NCBI RefSeq assembly: GCF_002095575.1
Contig: NZ_MLJJ01000035.1
Span: forward strand, 1 to 44,409
Source: Pantoea septica
GTDB lineage: Bacteria; Pseudomonadota; Gammaproteobacteria; Enterobacterales; Enterobacteriaceae
Direction of reading: 5' to 3'
DNA length: 44,409 nt
In this document: piece after piece, positions 31,387 to 39,392 of the stretch
Numbering within the stretch: position 1 is the stretch's first letter
Layout: each line of letters starts with the position of its first letter
Position numbers and translations under genes: made by a program
The notes under the pieces: model-generated
Told to the model about the DNA's origin: nothing
Seen by the model: only the letters and a program-made list of their open reading frames with translations
Databases searched by the model: none

Positions 31387-31527
31387 ATTGGTCCTACCAA
31401 TTTCAGCCTGCTTTTTAGCACTAGTCACAGAAGCGGAAAAATCCCGCCCTTGAGGTTGTCTCTGGTTAACAAAAGATTAACCATTCGAACTCTTATTGTC
31501 GCGCAGCGCGCCTTTGGTCCGACCAAA
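31387..31527 (+). promoter_or_regulatory. Two LldR operators upstream of lldR
   Basis: ATTGGTCCTACCAAT (31387-31401) and TTTGGTCCGACCAAA (31513-31527) are inverted repeats of the GntR/FadR-type TTGGTnnnACCAA. Their starts are 126 bases apart, 12 helical turns. E. coli lld carries two LldR sites about 127 bases apart that loop the promoter. Looping here is inferred. Confidence 0.85.
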
Positions 31528-31553
31528 AAGGCGCGCCGCTTTGGGATAACGCC

Positions 31554-32321
31554 ATGAGTGAATCGACATCGACGGCCGCAGAGCATCTTGTGGTGCGGCT
31601 GCGGCGCTATATTGAGGAGCAAAAGCTGGAGCCGGGCATGAGGCTGCCCGCTGAACGCCAGCTTGCCGCCGAGCTGGGCGTGTCGCGATCGTCGCTGCGC
31701 GAAGCGCTGCAACAGCTGATCAGCAGCGGCCTGCTGATCAGCCGTCGCGGCGGCGGCACCTGGCTGCGTCAGCAGCTGGCCCCCTGGGCGGAACAGCGCA
31801 TCGTCGCGCCGGTGCGCGCGCTGTTGCAGGACGACCCCGACTATCGCTACGACATTCTCGAAGCGCGCCATGCCATCGAGGCGAGCACCGCCTGGTATGC
31901 GGCGCAGCGCGCCACCGAGGCGGATAAAGAGCGGCTGCGGCTCGCTTTCGACGCCACGCTGAAGCTGAAAGAGAGCGACGATCCCGATCTCGCCGCGCAG
32001 GCCGACGTGCGCTTTCACCTCGCTATCGCCGAAGCGTCGCACAATGTGGTGCTGCTGCAGACTATGCGCGGGTTCTTTGCGCTGCTGCAATCCTCGGTTC
32101 TGCAAAGCCGACAGCGCATGTACAGCCAGCCGCCGATTTTCGCCCGTCTCACCGAACAGCATCAGCGCCTGCTCGACGCCATTCTCGCCGGCGAGGCCGA
32201 GGCGGCGCGCCGTGCGGCGATGGATCATCTCGGCTTTGTCCACGCCACCCTGAAAAGCCTGCATGAAGATGAAGCGCGCCAGGCGCGCATCACGCGTCTG
32301 CCAGGCAATGACCCCTTTTAA
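31554..32321 (+). CDS. lldR: L-lactate-responsive transcriptional regulator LldR
   Basis: 255 residues, FadR subfamily of GntR regulators. The N-terminal winged helix-turn-helix (residues about 10-76) includes RLPAERQLAAELGVSRSSLR and the wing RRGGGTW. The C-terminal FCD ligand domain carries the metal/ligand residues in ILEARHAIE, DVRFHLAIAEAS and LTEQHQRLLDAI. It represses or activates L-lactate utilisation depending on lactate. It is first in a two-gene operon with lldD (18 bases apart). In E. coli lldP precedes it; no permease gene is present here. Confidence 0.95.
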   Translation: MSESTSTAAEHLVVRLRRYIEEQKLEPGMRLPAERQLAAELGVSRSSLREALQQLISSGLLISRRGGGTWLRQQLAPWAEQRIVAPVRALLQDDPDYRYDILEARHAIEASTAWYAAQRATEADKERLRLAFDATLKLKESDDPDLAAQADVRFHLAIAEASHNVVLLQTMRGFFALLQSSVLQSRQRMYSQPPIFARLTEQHQRLLDAILAGEAEAARRAAMDHLGFVHATLKSLHEDEARQARITRLPGNDPF

Positions 32322-32339
32322 CCGCAAGGAAACTGACCT

Positions 32340-33527
32340 GTGATTATCTCTGCCGCTTCCGATTATCGCGCCGCCGCGCAGCGTATTCTGCCGCCGTTTC
32401 TTTTCCACTACATCGACGGGGGCGCCTATAACGAACGCACGCTGAAGCGCAACGTCGAGGATTTGGCCGACGTGGCGCTGCGCCAGCGCGTGCTGAAGAA
32501 TATGTCCGATCTCAGCCTGGAAACTCGCCTGTTCAACGAAACGCTGGCGATGCCGGTGGCGCTGGCGCCGGTCGGGCTTTGCGGCATGTACGCGCGTCGC
32601 GGCGAGGTGCAGGCGGCGCGCGCTGCGGCGCTGAAAGGCATCCCTTTTACCCTGTCGACGGTCTCGGTCTGTCCGATTGAAGAGGTGGCGCCCGCCATCA
32701 ACCGCCCGATGTGGTTCCAGCTCTACGTGCTGCGCGACCGCGGTTTTATGCGCAACGCGCTGGAGCGCGCCAAAGCCGCCGGCTGCTCGACGCTGGTGTT
32801 TACCGTGGATATGCCGACGCCCGGCGCGCGCTATCGCGATGCGCACTCCGGCATGAGCGGGCAGCACGCCGCGCTGCGCCGCTACTGGCAGGCGGCGACG
32901 CACCCGCAATGGGCGTGGGACGTCGGCCTGCACGGCCGCCCGCACGATCTCGGCAATATCTCGACCTATCTCGGCAAGCCGACCGGGCTGGAAGATTATA
33001 TCGGCTGGCTGGCGAACAACTTCGACCCCTCTATTTCCTGGCGCGATCTGGAGTGGATCCGCGAATTCTGGGACGGCCCGATGGTGATCAAAGGCATTCT
33101 CGATCCTGAAGACGCGCGCGATGCCGTGCGTTTCGGCGCGGACGGCATCGTGGTATCGAACCACGGCGGCCGCCAGCTGGACGGTGTGCTCTCCTCGGCG
33201 CGCGCGCTGCCCGCTATCGCCGATGCGGTGAAAGGCGATATCACCATTCTTGCCGATAGCGGCATTCGCAACGGACTGGACGTGGTGCGCATGATCGCGC
33301 TTGGCGCCGACAGCGTGCTGCTGGGGCGCGCCTGGCTGTATGCGCTGGCGACGCACGGCCAGCGCGGCGTGGAAAACCTGCTTTCGCTGGTAGAAAAAGA
33401 GATGCGCGTGGCGATGACCCTGACCGGCGCGAAATCGATCGCCGAGATCACGCGCGACGCGCTGGTGGATGCCGGCGCGGCGCTCACAAATGCAGCCGTC
33501 GCGCCGCGTCCGCGTGCCGTTAGCTGA
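32340..33527 (+). CDS. lldD: L-lactate dehydrogenase (quinone), FMN-dependent
   Basis: Membrane-associated FMN enzyme oxidising L-lactate to pyruvate and passing electrons to quinone. 395 residues, the family norm. GTG start with AAGGA. FMN and catalytic motifs are [51 protein letters not shown] and the active-site [11 protein letters not shown] containing the catalytic His. The sequence is nearly that of E. coli LldD to about residue 375, then the C-terminal tail diverges. It is the last gene of lldRD. Confidence 0.97.
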   Translation: MIISAASDYRAAAQRILPPFLFHYIDGGAYNERTLKRNVEDLADVALRQRVLKNMSDLSLETRLFNETLAMPVALAPVGLCGMYARRGEVQAARAAALKGIPFTLSTVSVCPIEEVAPAINRPMWFQLYVLRDRGFMRNALERAKAAGCSTLVFTVDMPTPGARYRDAHSGMSGQHAALRRYWQAATHPQWAWDVGLHGRPHDLGNISTYLGKPTGLEDYIGWLANNFDPSISWRDLEWIREFWDGPMVIKGILDPEDARDAVRFGADGIVVSNHGGRQLDGVLSSARALPAIADAVKGDITILADSGIRNGLDVVRMIALGADSVLLGRAWLYALATHGQRGVENLLSLVEKEMRVAMTLTGAKSIAEITRDALVDAGAALTNAAVAPRPRAVS

Positions 33528-33534
33528 GGCTTGT

Positions 33535-33541
33535 CTATACT
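33535..33541 (+). promoter_or_regulatory. Sigma-S-type -10 of osmC
   Basis: CTATACT, the sigma-S extended -10 consensus, starts 7 bases after the lldD stop and 37 bases before the osmC start. osmC of E. coli is sigma-S dependent. The -35 is not evident, as usual for such promoters. Confidence 0.65.
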
Positions 33542-33571
33542 TACTCACTCTTCATCAACAGGAGGAATAAA

Positions 33572-34000
33572 ATGACTATTCACAAGAAAGGTTCGGCGCA
33601 CTGGGAAGGCGATATCAAAGGCAAAGGCACCATCAGCACCGAAAGCGGCGTGCTGAGCCAGACCCCTTACGGTTTCAACACCCGCTTCGAAGGCGAGAAG
33701 GGGACCAACCCGGAAGAGCTGATCGGCGCGGCGCACGCCGCCTGTTTCTCCATGGCGCTGTCGCTGATGCTGGGCAATGCCGGCCATAAGCCGCAGAGCA
33801 TCGACACCACCGCTGACGTCTCGCTGGATAAAAAAGGTGAAGGCTTCGCCATCACCAAAGTGGCGCTGAACAGCACCATCAGCCTGCCGGGCATCGACAG
33901 CGCGGCGTTTGACGAAATCATTCAAAAGGCGAAGGCGGGCTGCCCGGTTTCGCAGGTGCTGAATGCCGAGATCACCCTCGATTATACCCTGAATAATTGA
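33572..34000 (+). CDS. osmC: Osmotically inducible peroxiredoxin OsmC
   Basis: 142-residue thiol peroxidase that reduces organic hydroperoxides. It starts MTIHKKGSAHWEGDIKGKGT. The catalytic cysteines are Cys58 in GAAHAACFSMAL and Cys124 in KAGCPVSQVL, with Arg38 in NTRFEGEKG completing the site. Length and sequence are close to E. coli OsmC. AGGAGG ribosome site. It follows lldD with its own sigma-S-like promoter. A terminator lies 68 bases after the stop. Confidence 0.96.
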   Translation: MTIHKKGSAHWEGDIKGKGTISTESGVLSQTPYGFNTRFEGEKGTNPEELIGAAHAACFSMALSLMLGNAGHKPQSIDTTADVSLDKKGEGFAITKVALNSTISLPGIDSAAFDEIIQKAKAGCPVSQVLNAEITLDYTLNN

Positions 34001-34068
34001 TCCAGCAGGTCGCCCTCAGTCGGCGACCGCGCTATGCTGGCTGACACGGGTTCTGATGAACCGCGATG

Positions 34069-34097
34069 GATGCGCCCTGGGGCGCATCTTTTCTTTC
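34069..34097 (+). terminator. Terminator between osmC and yniD
   Basis: GATGCGCC-ctgg-GGCGCATC followed by TTTTCTTT. Confidence 0.88.
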
Positions 34098-34115
34098 TGC
34101 GGAAGGAGAGGAAGC

Positions 34116-34223
34116 GTGGCGAAATATCTGCCGGCAAAAAGACACTGGAAAATGGTGCTGGTGCTGCTCTGTATTTGCGGCGCGTTGATGCTGATCCGCT
34201 GGGCGGCGATGATATGGGCCTGA
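34116..34223 (+). CDS. yniD: Small membrane protein YniD
   Basis: 35 residues from a GTG with AAGGAGAGGAAGC upstream. The sequence HWKMVLVLLCICGALMLIRW and the ending WAAMIWA follow E. coli YniD (HWKMVVVLLAICGAMLLLRW...WAAMIWG, by recollection). It has one transmembrane helix with a basic N-terminus. Function unknown. The next small gene starts inside its 3' end, giving a two-gene small-protein unit. Confidence 0.85.
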   Translation: MAKYLPAKRHWKMVLVLLCICGALMLIRWAAMIWA

Positions 34224-34333
34224 AGGCGTGGGTTTGTCGCCACAAGCTGGGCGTATTAGTGATGATCGTGCTGGCGCTGGAGCTGATTCATTTTCTGTTG
34301 ACCTCATCCTGGCTGCCCTGGAACTCCCGCTGA
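34214..34333 (+). CDS. Small single-span membrane protein, unknown
   Basis: 39 residues, ATG 34214 overlapping the yniD stop by 10 bases in another frame, so likely translated by coupling. Basic N-terminus (LKAWVCRHK), then a hydrophobic helix GVLVMIVLALELIHFLL, then SSWLPWNSR. I do not recognise a named homologue. The coupled overlap and coding-like composition support it. Confidence 0.55.
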   Translation: MGLKAWVCRHKLGVLVMIVLALELIHFLLTSSWLPWNSR

Positions 34334-34339
34334 GCCGCA

Positions 34340-34579
34340 TCAAACATATTCACGCTCCTCCTGCTCGCGCCGTTTAGCGCGCACGTCGCTGCGGGCGATA
34401 CGATACGCCTTGCCGGGATCGCCGGCGACGAATTCGAAGGTCGGCGAATAGTAAAACGGCAGCCAGCCGCCGAAGCCGCTTTCCCACTCCCAGCGCACCG
34501 GGCAGGGCCAGATAATGCCGTCATACAAAATGTAATAAACCCAGCGTCCAGTCGGACGACGGGGGCGTGGTGTTTTCAT
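34340..34579 (-). CDS. Conserved-looking 79-residue protein, unknown function
   Basis: Reverse-strand frame starting ATG 34579 (a GTG three codons upstream, 34588, is an alternative). Very rich in aromatic residues: WVYYILYDGIIWPCPVRWEW and GGWLPFYYSP, then FVAGDPGKAYRIARSDVR and a charged tail ending REYV. No signal peptide or clear membrane span. No strong ribosome site. The aromatic-rich sequence is unlike a random shadow frame, so I keep it. It converges on the 34333 gene. Confidence 0.5.
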   Translation of the reverse strand: MKTPRPRRPTGRWVYYILYDGIIWPCPVRWEWESGFGGWLPFYYSPTFEFVAGDPGKAYRIARSDVRAKRREQEEREYV

Positions 34580-34688
34580 GGGGATCACAACGATAATAGG
34601 TTAAAACAGCTTATATTTTGAACGCTGTTGCCGCAGGCTGCAACGTTTAAACCGCTTCTTTTTTCCTCACATCCTACAGCGGCCTTAA

Positions 34689-34859
34689 TTAGCGATGCAC
34701 TTCGCCACACAGCAGGACCACGCCAGGTCGCACTTTATGGATGCGATCGGCCATGGTTTCACAGGCTGCTTTGGTCGGGTAAATGCGCTCCGACACCGGC
34801 AGGGCATCGCAGGCGTCATGGCCGCAGGCGCTCACTAACAACACAAATCCAATCAACAT
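34689..34859 (-). CDS. Very small putative lipoprotein, unknown function
   Basis: 56 residues, ATG 34857-34859 preceded by AAAGGAGTCGAGCC, an excellent ribosome site. It starts MLIGFVLLVSACGHDACDAL: a short hydrophobic stretch and the lipobox VSAC, with Cys12 as probable lipidation site. Four cysteines in total (two near the N-terminus, one in KAACET and one in LLCGEV) could form a disulfide in the periplasm. Not recognised. The surrounding 34580-34977 stretch has no other supported gene. Confidence 0.65.
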   Translation of the reverse strand: MLIGFVLLVSACGHDACDALPVSERIYPTKAACETMADRIHKVRPGVVLLCGEVHR

Positions 34860-34977
34860 GGCTCGACTCCTTTACACGGTCTCGTTGGTACGGACTGTGA
34901 TGCTTAGATTCCTTTTTTACGATCCAGTATAGACAAACGTGACGGCGCGGCATTATCAGCCTGAGCGGTATTGCGTC

Positions 34978-35625
34978 TCAGGAGAAAAACCAGGCGGGCA
35001 GCAGGGCGATAAGGTTGTTGAAGGTATGCAGGAAAATCGGCAATGCCAGGCTATTGCTGCGCAGGCGTGCATAGCAGAGCAGCAGGGAAAAGAGCGTCAG
35101 CGCCACCAGGGTTTCCCAGTGCACGTACTGGGTATGCATCGCCGCGAACAGCAGCGACGTCAGCAGCATGCAGGCGAAGCGGCTGCGCGGCGCCCACAGC
35201 AGAAATCCCTGCAGCAGAAATCCGCGAAACAGCACTTCTTCGAACACCGGCGCCAGCAGCACGGCGGTCAGCAGCAGAATCAGCATCGAATTGCGGCCCT
35301 GCTGCGCTTGCTCTACCAGCCAGCCTTCAGGCTGCAAAAACTGCGTCTGGGCTGCCATTAGCGCAAACAGCGCAAGGATAAACAGCAGCGTTTGACGAAT
35401 GCGCAGCTCGCCCAGGGGCAGATCGCTGCGGCGCTGGCAATAAAACCGGTAAAGCGGATAGATCACGGCAAATTCAAACAGGCAGAGCACCGGCACCAGA
35501 AGACCGTCGTTACGCAGCACGCCGTAGTTGGGAAACAGCGTAATCAGCATCGTCACGAGGTAATAGACCACAAAGCTGCCGACGTAGAACAGCGTCAACG
35601 TCACTCTGTCGGGATTGGTGTTCAT
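34978..35625 (-). CDS. CPBP family intramembrane metalloprotease (Abi/CAAX)
   Basis: 215 residues, six to eight hydrophobic helices. The CPBP catalytic motifs are clear: FEEVLFRGFLLQG (EExxxR), FAAMHTQY (FxxxH) and LPIFLHTFNNLIA (HxxxN). Such enzymes cleave membrane proteins or prenylated tails; bacterial roles are mostly undefined. The ATG at 35625 (NTNPDRVTLTL) was preferred over one ten codons upstream because hydrophobic homology normally starts about there; neither has a good ribosome site. Single gene, divergent from the phosphodiesterase gene. Confidence 0.85.
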   Translation of the reverse strand: MNTNPDRVTLTLFYVGSFVVYYLVTMLITLFPNYGVLRNDGLLVPVLCLFEFAVIYPLYRFYCQRRSDLPLGELRIRQTLLFILALFALMAAQTQFLQPEGWLVEQAQQGRNSMLILLLTAVLLAPVFEEVLFRGFLLQGFLLWAPRSRFACMLLTSLLFAAMHTQYVHWETLVALTLFSLLLCYARLRSNSLALPIFLHTFNNLIALLPAWFFS

Positions 35626-35728
35626 AGGCAACCCAGCCACTGAAGGAAAGCGCATAGTAGCAACGCGTCCGATCCCTGTCGAGGGAGGCGCGCGTACAAA
35701 CTTAACGCAGTAAATTGCCGCCTCAGGC

Positions 35729-35755
35729 TAAAACCGCGACGCCGCGCGCCGATAA
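35729..35755 (+). promoter_or_regulatory. Sigma-28 (FliA) promoter of the EAL gene
   Basis: TAAAACCG - 11 bases - GCCGATAA. The -10 is perfect and the key TAAA of the -35 is kept. It lies 88 bases upstream of the start codon. Confidence 0.75.
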
Positions 35756-35842
35756 CCGATTAAACCTGTTTGGGCCTGCGACGTCGGCCGTCGGCGCGCT
35801 GTTGCCCAGGCCTCTTTTATCGCTTTACTGTGAGCGCCCTTG

Positions 35843-38437
35843 ATGACTTTTGACTCACCGGAATCGCCGTCGCACCGCTCTGCGCCGGTGGCTGAAGATC
35901 GTACTCTGCGCAGCACGCGCCGCAGTCTGCGCATCTTTTCGCTGCTGCTCTCCGGCGTGCTGCTGCTCGTCGTGCTGATGGTGCTCGCCATTGCCCAGCG
36001 GCAGAATCGCGACGCGACGGATCACGATCGCCAGCGGCTGCGCCAGGCGTGGGACGCCCGACAGGAGACGATGCTGACCGACGTGCGCGACTACGCCTTC
36101 TGGAGCGAAGCGTGGCGCAACCTGCATCAGACGCTAAACAAACGCTGGGCATGGGACGAGGAGAATATCGGGCCGGATCTCTACAACGAGTATCACTACG
36201 AAGGGGTGTTCGTGGTAGATAATGCGGGCCGCACGCGCTATGCGGTGATTAACGGAAAACTCGCCGATCTGCCGCTGGAGGCCTGGCTCGGCGCGCACAG
36301 CGCCTCGCTGCTGCGCGACGCACGGGGGCTGCAGAACGCGGCGCTGGCGCGCAACGCCGTGATTGAGCGACAGCCCGCCATTGTCGTGGCGGCGCCCATT
36401 TCAAGGGGCAAAGCGGCGGGTCTCCCTGAGCAGCCGGGCGCCCCCTCGGTGCTCGTCTTCGTCAACCTGTTCACGCCGGCCAAATTAGAGGCGCTGGGCA
36501 AAATGCTCGACGTCTGGGCGCCGCGCGGCACGGCGGACAACGACGCGCCTCAGCGCCCGATCGTGACGCTGGAGGCGATAGACGGCGGGACCGTGGCGCT
36601 GCGCTGGCAGCCCAAGATGCCGGGCACGCGCCTGCTGATGCTGCTGCTGCCGATACTGGCGGCAGTGGCGCTGCTCACCGGCTGGATTACGCGCCGCGTC
36701 AGTCGCCACGCGTTGCATCACGCTCTGCTCTCCGATCGGCGTTTCGCCATGCTCACCCTGAGTCAGCAGGAGCTGGCCAACAGCGAAGCGCGCTTCCGCG
36801 ACCTGGCAGAAGCGGCTTCAGACTGGATCTGGGAAACCGATGAGCATGGACGGCTGATCTATCTCTCTTCCCGCTTCCATCGCCTGACAGGCCATCAGAT
36901 TGCCGACTGGACGGGCGAGCATATCGATCGTCTGCTGACGCACTCCAGCCACTCGCTGGTGGCCTGGCTGATGCGTCAGGAAGATAGCGGCTCCTCTACG
37001 CCGCTGCGCTGCCAGTTTATGAGCGCGCAGGGTGAGCGCCGCATCGGGCATCTGGTGGCGAAAACCATCTGGCACGAGGGGCGCCGCGCCGGCTTTCGCG
37101 GCACGGTGTCGGATATCACTCAGGGGATGGAGGCGGAGGCGCGCATTCAGTTTCTGTCGCGCCACGACGCGCTGACCGGACTCGCCAACCGCATTCAGCT
37201 GCAGGAGTTCCTGACGCGCCACCTGGAGCCGCCACAGCTGGCGTCGCCGCTGGCGATCGTCAGCCTCGATCTCGACCAGTTCAGGCCGCTGAACGATAAC
37301 TGGGGGCACGCGGCGGGCGATCAGGTGCTGAATCAGCTGGCGCAGCGGCTGCAGCGCGGCGTCAACGCGCACGAGCTGGCGGCGCGGCTGGGCAGCGACG
37401 AGTTCGTGCTGGTGCTGCAGGAGGGCGACGCCGAAGTGGTGGCGCACCGCTGCGCCCGGCTGCTGCAGGAGGTGCAGCAACCAATCTACACCGGGCAGCA
37501 TGCGCACTATCTCACCGCCAGCATCGGCATCGCCTGCGCGCCGCAGGACGCCAGCCACCCCGAGGCGCTGCTGCGCATGTCGGATATCGCCCTGAACGAA
37601 GCGCGCGCCGCGGGGCGCAACCGCTGGGTCTGGTACGCGAGTAATATGGCCAGCCAGCGCGAGCATAAGCGCGAGATGGCGAAACGCATCGAGCAGGCGT
37701 TGCTCAATAACGAGTTTTGCCTGCATTACCAGCCGCGCTATCAGCTGCAAAGCGGCAGGCTGGCGGGAGCGGAGGCGCTGATTCGCTGGCAGCCCGAGGA
37801 GGGGCCGCCGATTACGCCCGATCGCTTTATTCCGCTGGCGGAGGAGAATGGCCTGATCGTTGCCATCAGCGACTGGGTGCTGGGGCGCGCCTGCCGCGAC
37901 GCCAGCGCCTGGGGCGCGGATCGCTATGTGTCAGTCAATATCTCGCCGGTAGAATTTCGCACGAAGGATTTGGTGCAGCGCGTCGCGCTCGCGCTGGCGA
38001 GCAGCGGGCTACCCGCCACACGGCTGGAGCTGGAGATCACGGAAAACGTAACGTTCGAGCATCCGCAGCAGGCGCTGGAAGTGATGCAGGGGCTGCGCGC
38101 GCTCGGCGTCAGGCTGACGGTAGACGATTTCGGCACCGGCTATGCGGCGCTGGGTTATCTGAAGACCTTTCCGTTTAACGGCCTGAAGATCGATCGCTCC
38201 TGGATGAAGGATTTTCCAGAGTCGCAGCAGGCGGAGTCCGTGGTGGCAGGCATTATCGCGCTGGCGCACGCTTTTGCGCTGACGATTACGGCGGAAGGGA
38301 TTGAGACAGAAGCGCAGCTCGACCAGCTAAAACGGCTCTCTTGCGAAGAGGGGCAGGGCTACTTTTTGGGACGCCCCGTGCCGCTGGCGGACTTTGCTGC
38401 GCTTCTGGAAACCCCATCTCAACCGATTCGGGCTTAA
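35843..38437 (+). CDS. Membrane-bound cyclic-di-GMP phosphodiesterase, CHASE4-PAS-GGDEF-EAL
   Basis: 864 residues. TM1 about 28-52; a periplasmic CHASE4-like sensor (about 53-255, with DYAFWSEAWRNLHQ and YEGVFVVDNAGRTRY); TM2 about 255-280; PAS about 315-430 (SDWIWETDEHGRLIYLSS); a GGDEF domain whose signature is LGSDEF, not GGDEF; then EAL about 610-855. The EAL domain keeps GAEALIRW, ELEITEN, VDDFGTGYA, LKIDRSW, AEGIET and EEGQGYF, all residues needed for hydrolysis. So degradation of c-di-GMP is likely, with the GGDEF part regulatory or weak. ATG 35843 has a TTG in frame just before it. The flagellar promoter implies promotion of motility. Confidence 0.9.
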   Translation: MTFDSPESPSHRSAPVAEDRTLRSTRRSLRIFSLLLSGVLLLVVLMVLAIAQRQNRDATDHDRQRLRQAWDARQETMLTDVRDYAFWSEAWRNLHQTLNKRWAWDEENIGPDLYNEYHYEGVFVVDNAGRTRYAVINGKLADLPLEAWLGAHSASLLRDARGLQNAALARNAVIERQPAIVVAAPISRGKAAGLPEQPGAPSVLVFVNLFTPAKLEALGKMLDVWAPRGTADNDAPQRPIVTLEAIDGGTVALRWQPKMPGTRLLMLLLPILAAVALLTGWITRRVSRHALHHALLSDRRFAMLTLSQQELANSEARFRDLAEAASDWIWETDEHGRLIYLSSRFHRLTGHQIADWTGEHIDRLLTHSSHSLVAWLMRQEDSGSSTPLRCQFMSAQGERRIGHLVAKTIWHEGRRAGFRGTVSDITQGMEAEARIQFLSRHDALTGLANRIQLQEFLTRHLEPPQLASPLAIVSLDLDQFRPLNDNWGHAAGDQVLNQLAQRLQRGVNAHELAARLGSDEFVLVLQEGDAEVVAHRCARLLQEVQQPIYTGQHAHYLTASIGIACAPQDASHPEALLRMSDIALNEARAAGRNRWVWYASNMASQREHKREMAKRIEQALLNNEFCLHYQPRYQLQSGRLAGAEALIRWQPEEGPPITPDRFIPLAEENGLIVAISDWVLGRACRDASAWGADRYVSVNISPVEFRTKDLVQRVALALASSGLPATRLELEITENVTFEHPQQALEVMQGLRALGVRLTVDDFGTGYAALGYLKTFPFNGLKIDRSWMKDFPESQQAESVVAGIIALAHAFALTITAEGIETEAQLDQLKRLSCEEGQGYFLGRPVPLADFAALLETPSQPIRA

Positions 38438-38499
38438 CGCACTTTGACCGCCACGGTGGTCATCAGAACGGCAAAGCCCACGAAAATTGCCAGTTCCAT
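38434..38499 (-). CDS. 21-residue hydrophobic peptide with a perfect ribosome site
   Basis: ATG 38497-38499 preceded by AGGAGG at 5 bases. The product MELAIFVGFAVLMTTVAVKV plus a final Arg would be one transmembrane helix with a basic C-terminus. Its stop overlaps the stop of the EAL gene by 3 bases. Such tiny membrane proteins with strong Shine-Dalgarno sequences are often real. Not recognised by name; function unknown. Confidence 0.6.
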   Translation of the reverse strand: MELAIFVGFAVLMTTVAVKVR

Positions 38500-38702
38500 A
38501 CGATCCTCCTCAGAAAAGTCCTAATAATTTTAGCGCTCCAGCGTGGAGGTTTTGTTCCGTAAGTGCGATTTATCCGAAAAATCCGGCGCGCAACGCCGTA
38601 AACCGGCTGTTTGCGGCAATCTTTTTAGCGCCTGAGGCTTAAGCCTGCCGCTCGCCTTTGCTACTCTCTGGGGCGAGTTCCCCACGTTCATGAGGAGAAA
38701 AC

Positions 38703-38999
38703 GTGAAATATTATGGAAAAGCGCTGCTGGCGCTGGGCATGTTCGCCTTAACCGCCTGCCAGTCAGCGAATAAACCTGATAACACCGCAGCAAACGCGGA
38801 TGCGGCAAGCGACACCTGCGGCGCTTCGCAGTATCAGAGCTACGTCGGCAAGCCGATTAGCGCCGCCAGCAGCCTGCGTCTGGAGACGCCGGTGCGGGCC
38901 ATTCGCTGGAACAGCGCGGTCACGATGGACTTCAATCTGCATCGCCTCAACTTCCTTGCGGACAAAAACGACGTTATCAGCCAGGTCTACTGCGGCTAA
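38703..38999 (+). CDS. I78-family peptidase-inhibitor-like lipoprotein
   Basis: 98 residues from GTG 38703 with AGGAG upstream. Lipoprotein signal LLALGMFALTAC with Cys19 as lipidation site. After a low-complexity Asn/Ala linker, the inhibitor-I78 domain is seen: CGASQYQSYVGKPIS, then VRAIRWNSAVTMDFNLHRLN and the closing QVYCG. The two domain cysteines can form a disulfide. Family members inhibit serine proteases such as elastase and subtilisin; the target here is unknown. Monocistronic. Confidence 0.85.
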   Translation: MKYYGKALLALGMFALTACQSANKPDNTAANADAASDTCGASQYQSYVGKPISAASSLRLETPVRAIRWNSAVTMDFNLHRLNFLADKNDVISQVYCG

Positions 39000-39115
39000 G
39001 GCGTCATAAAAAAAGCGTCGCATTGTCATGTGCTGGTCATCAAGGGGGGCGAGGATGGATCGCGGATAACAGAGATTTCCTCGTCACTCTCAATATGCAA
39101 TGCTCGTCTTGTTTA

Positions 39116-39140
39116 TTCCCGCTTCGGCGGGAATTTTTTT
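39116..39140. terminator. Terminator between I78 gene and the YmgB-like gene
   Basis: TTCCCGC-ttcg-GCGGGAA followed by seven T on the + strand. UUCG tetraloop. It lies immediately 3' of the reverse-strand gene ending at 39144. Confidence 0.85.
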
Positions 39141-39143
39141 CGC

Positions 39144-39392
39144 TTATTCCGACGAACCGGTTTCCATTAACTGCGCCAGCAGTTGACGATAATTTTCCAG
39201 ACGGCGCGCGTCGCCTTCTACCTCCAGCCGTTCTATAACCCGCGCGATCACCGCTTTATTGGTGGCGGGCTCGCCAGCTTCCATTAGCTCGCGCAGGATC
39301 ACCGCCAGCAGATCGGACTCCTGTGGGGCGCTCCAGGCGGGGCTGTTGAAATAGTCCACAATCGCACGGCTGGCACTGTTTTGAACTCTCAT
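39144..39392 (-). CDS. YmgB/AriR-family biofilm and acid-resistance regulator-like protein
   Basis: 82 residues. ATG 39390-39392 has GGAGGTGAAT directly upstream, so a longer frame that adds 21 residues is unlikely. Two to three helices: DLLAVILRELMEAGEPATNK and AVIARVIERLEVEGDARRLE, then RQLLAQLMETG. The spacing and the G-x-x-x-N-K turn match AriR ([20 protein letters not shown] in E. coli, by recollection). AriR-type proteins dimerise and influence biofilm and the Rcs/acid response. Single gene. Confidence 0.75.
   Translation of the reverse strand: MRVQNSASRAIVDYFNSPAWSAPQESDLLAVILRELMEAGEPATNKAVIARVIERLEVEGDARRLENYRQLLAQLMETGSSE

Noticed and set aside
31425..33548. 707-codon frame antisense to lldR-lldD
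   Set aside because: Arg/His/Gln-rich shadow of two well-identified genes.
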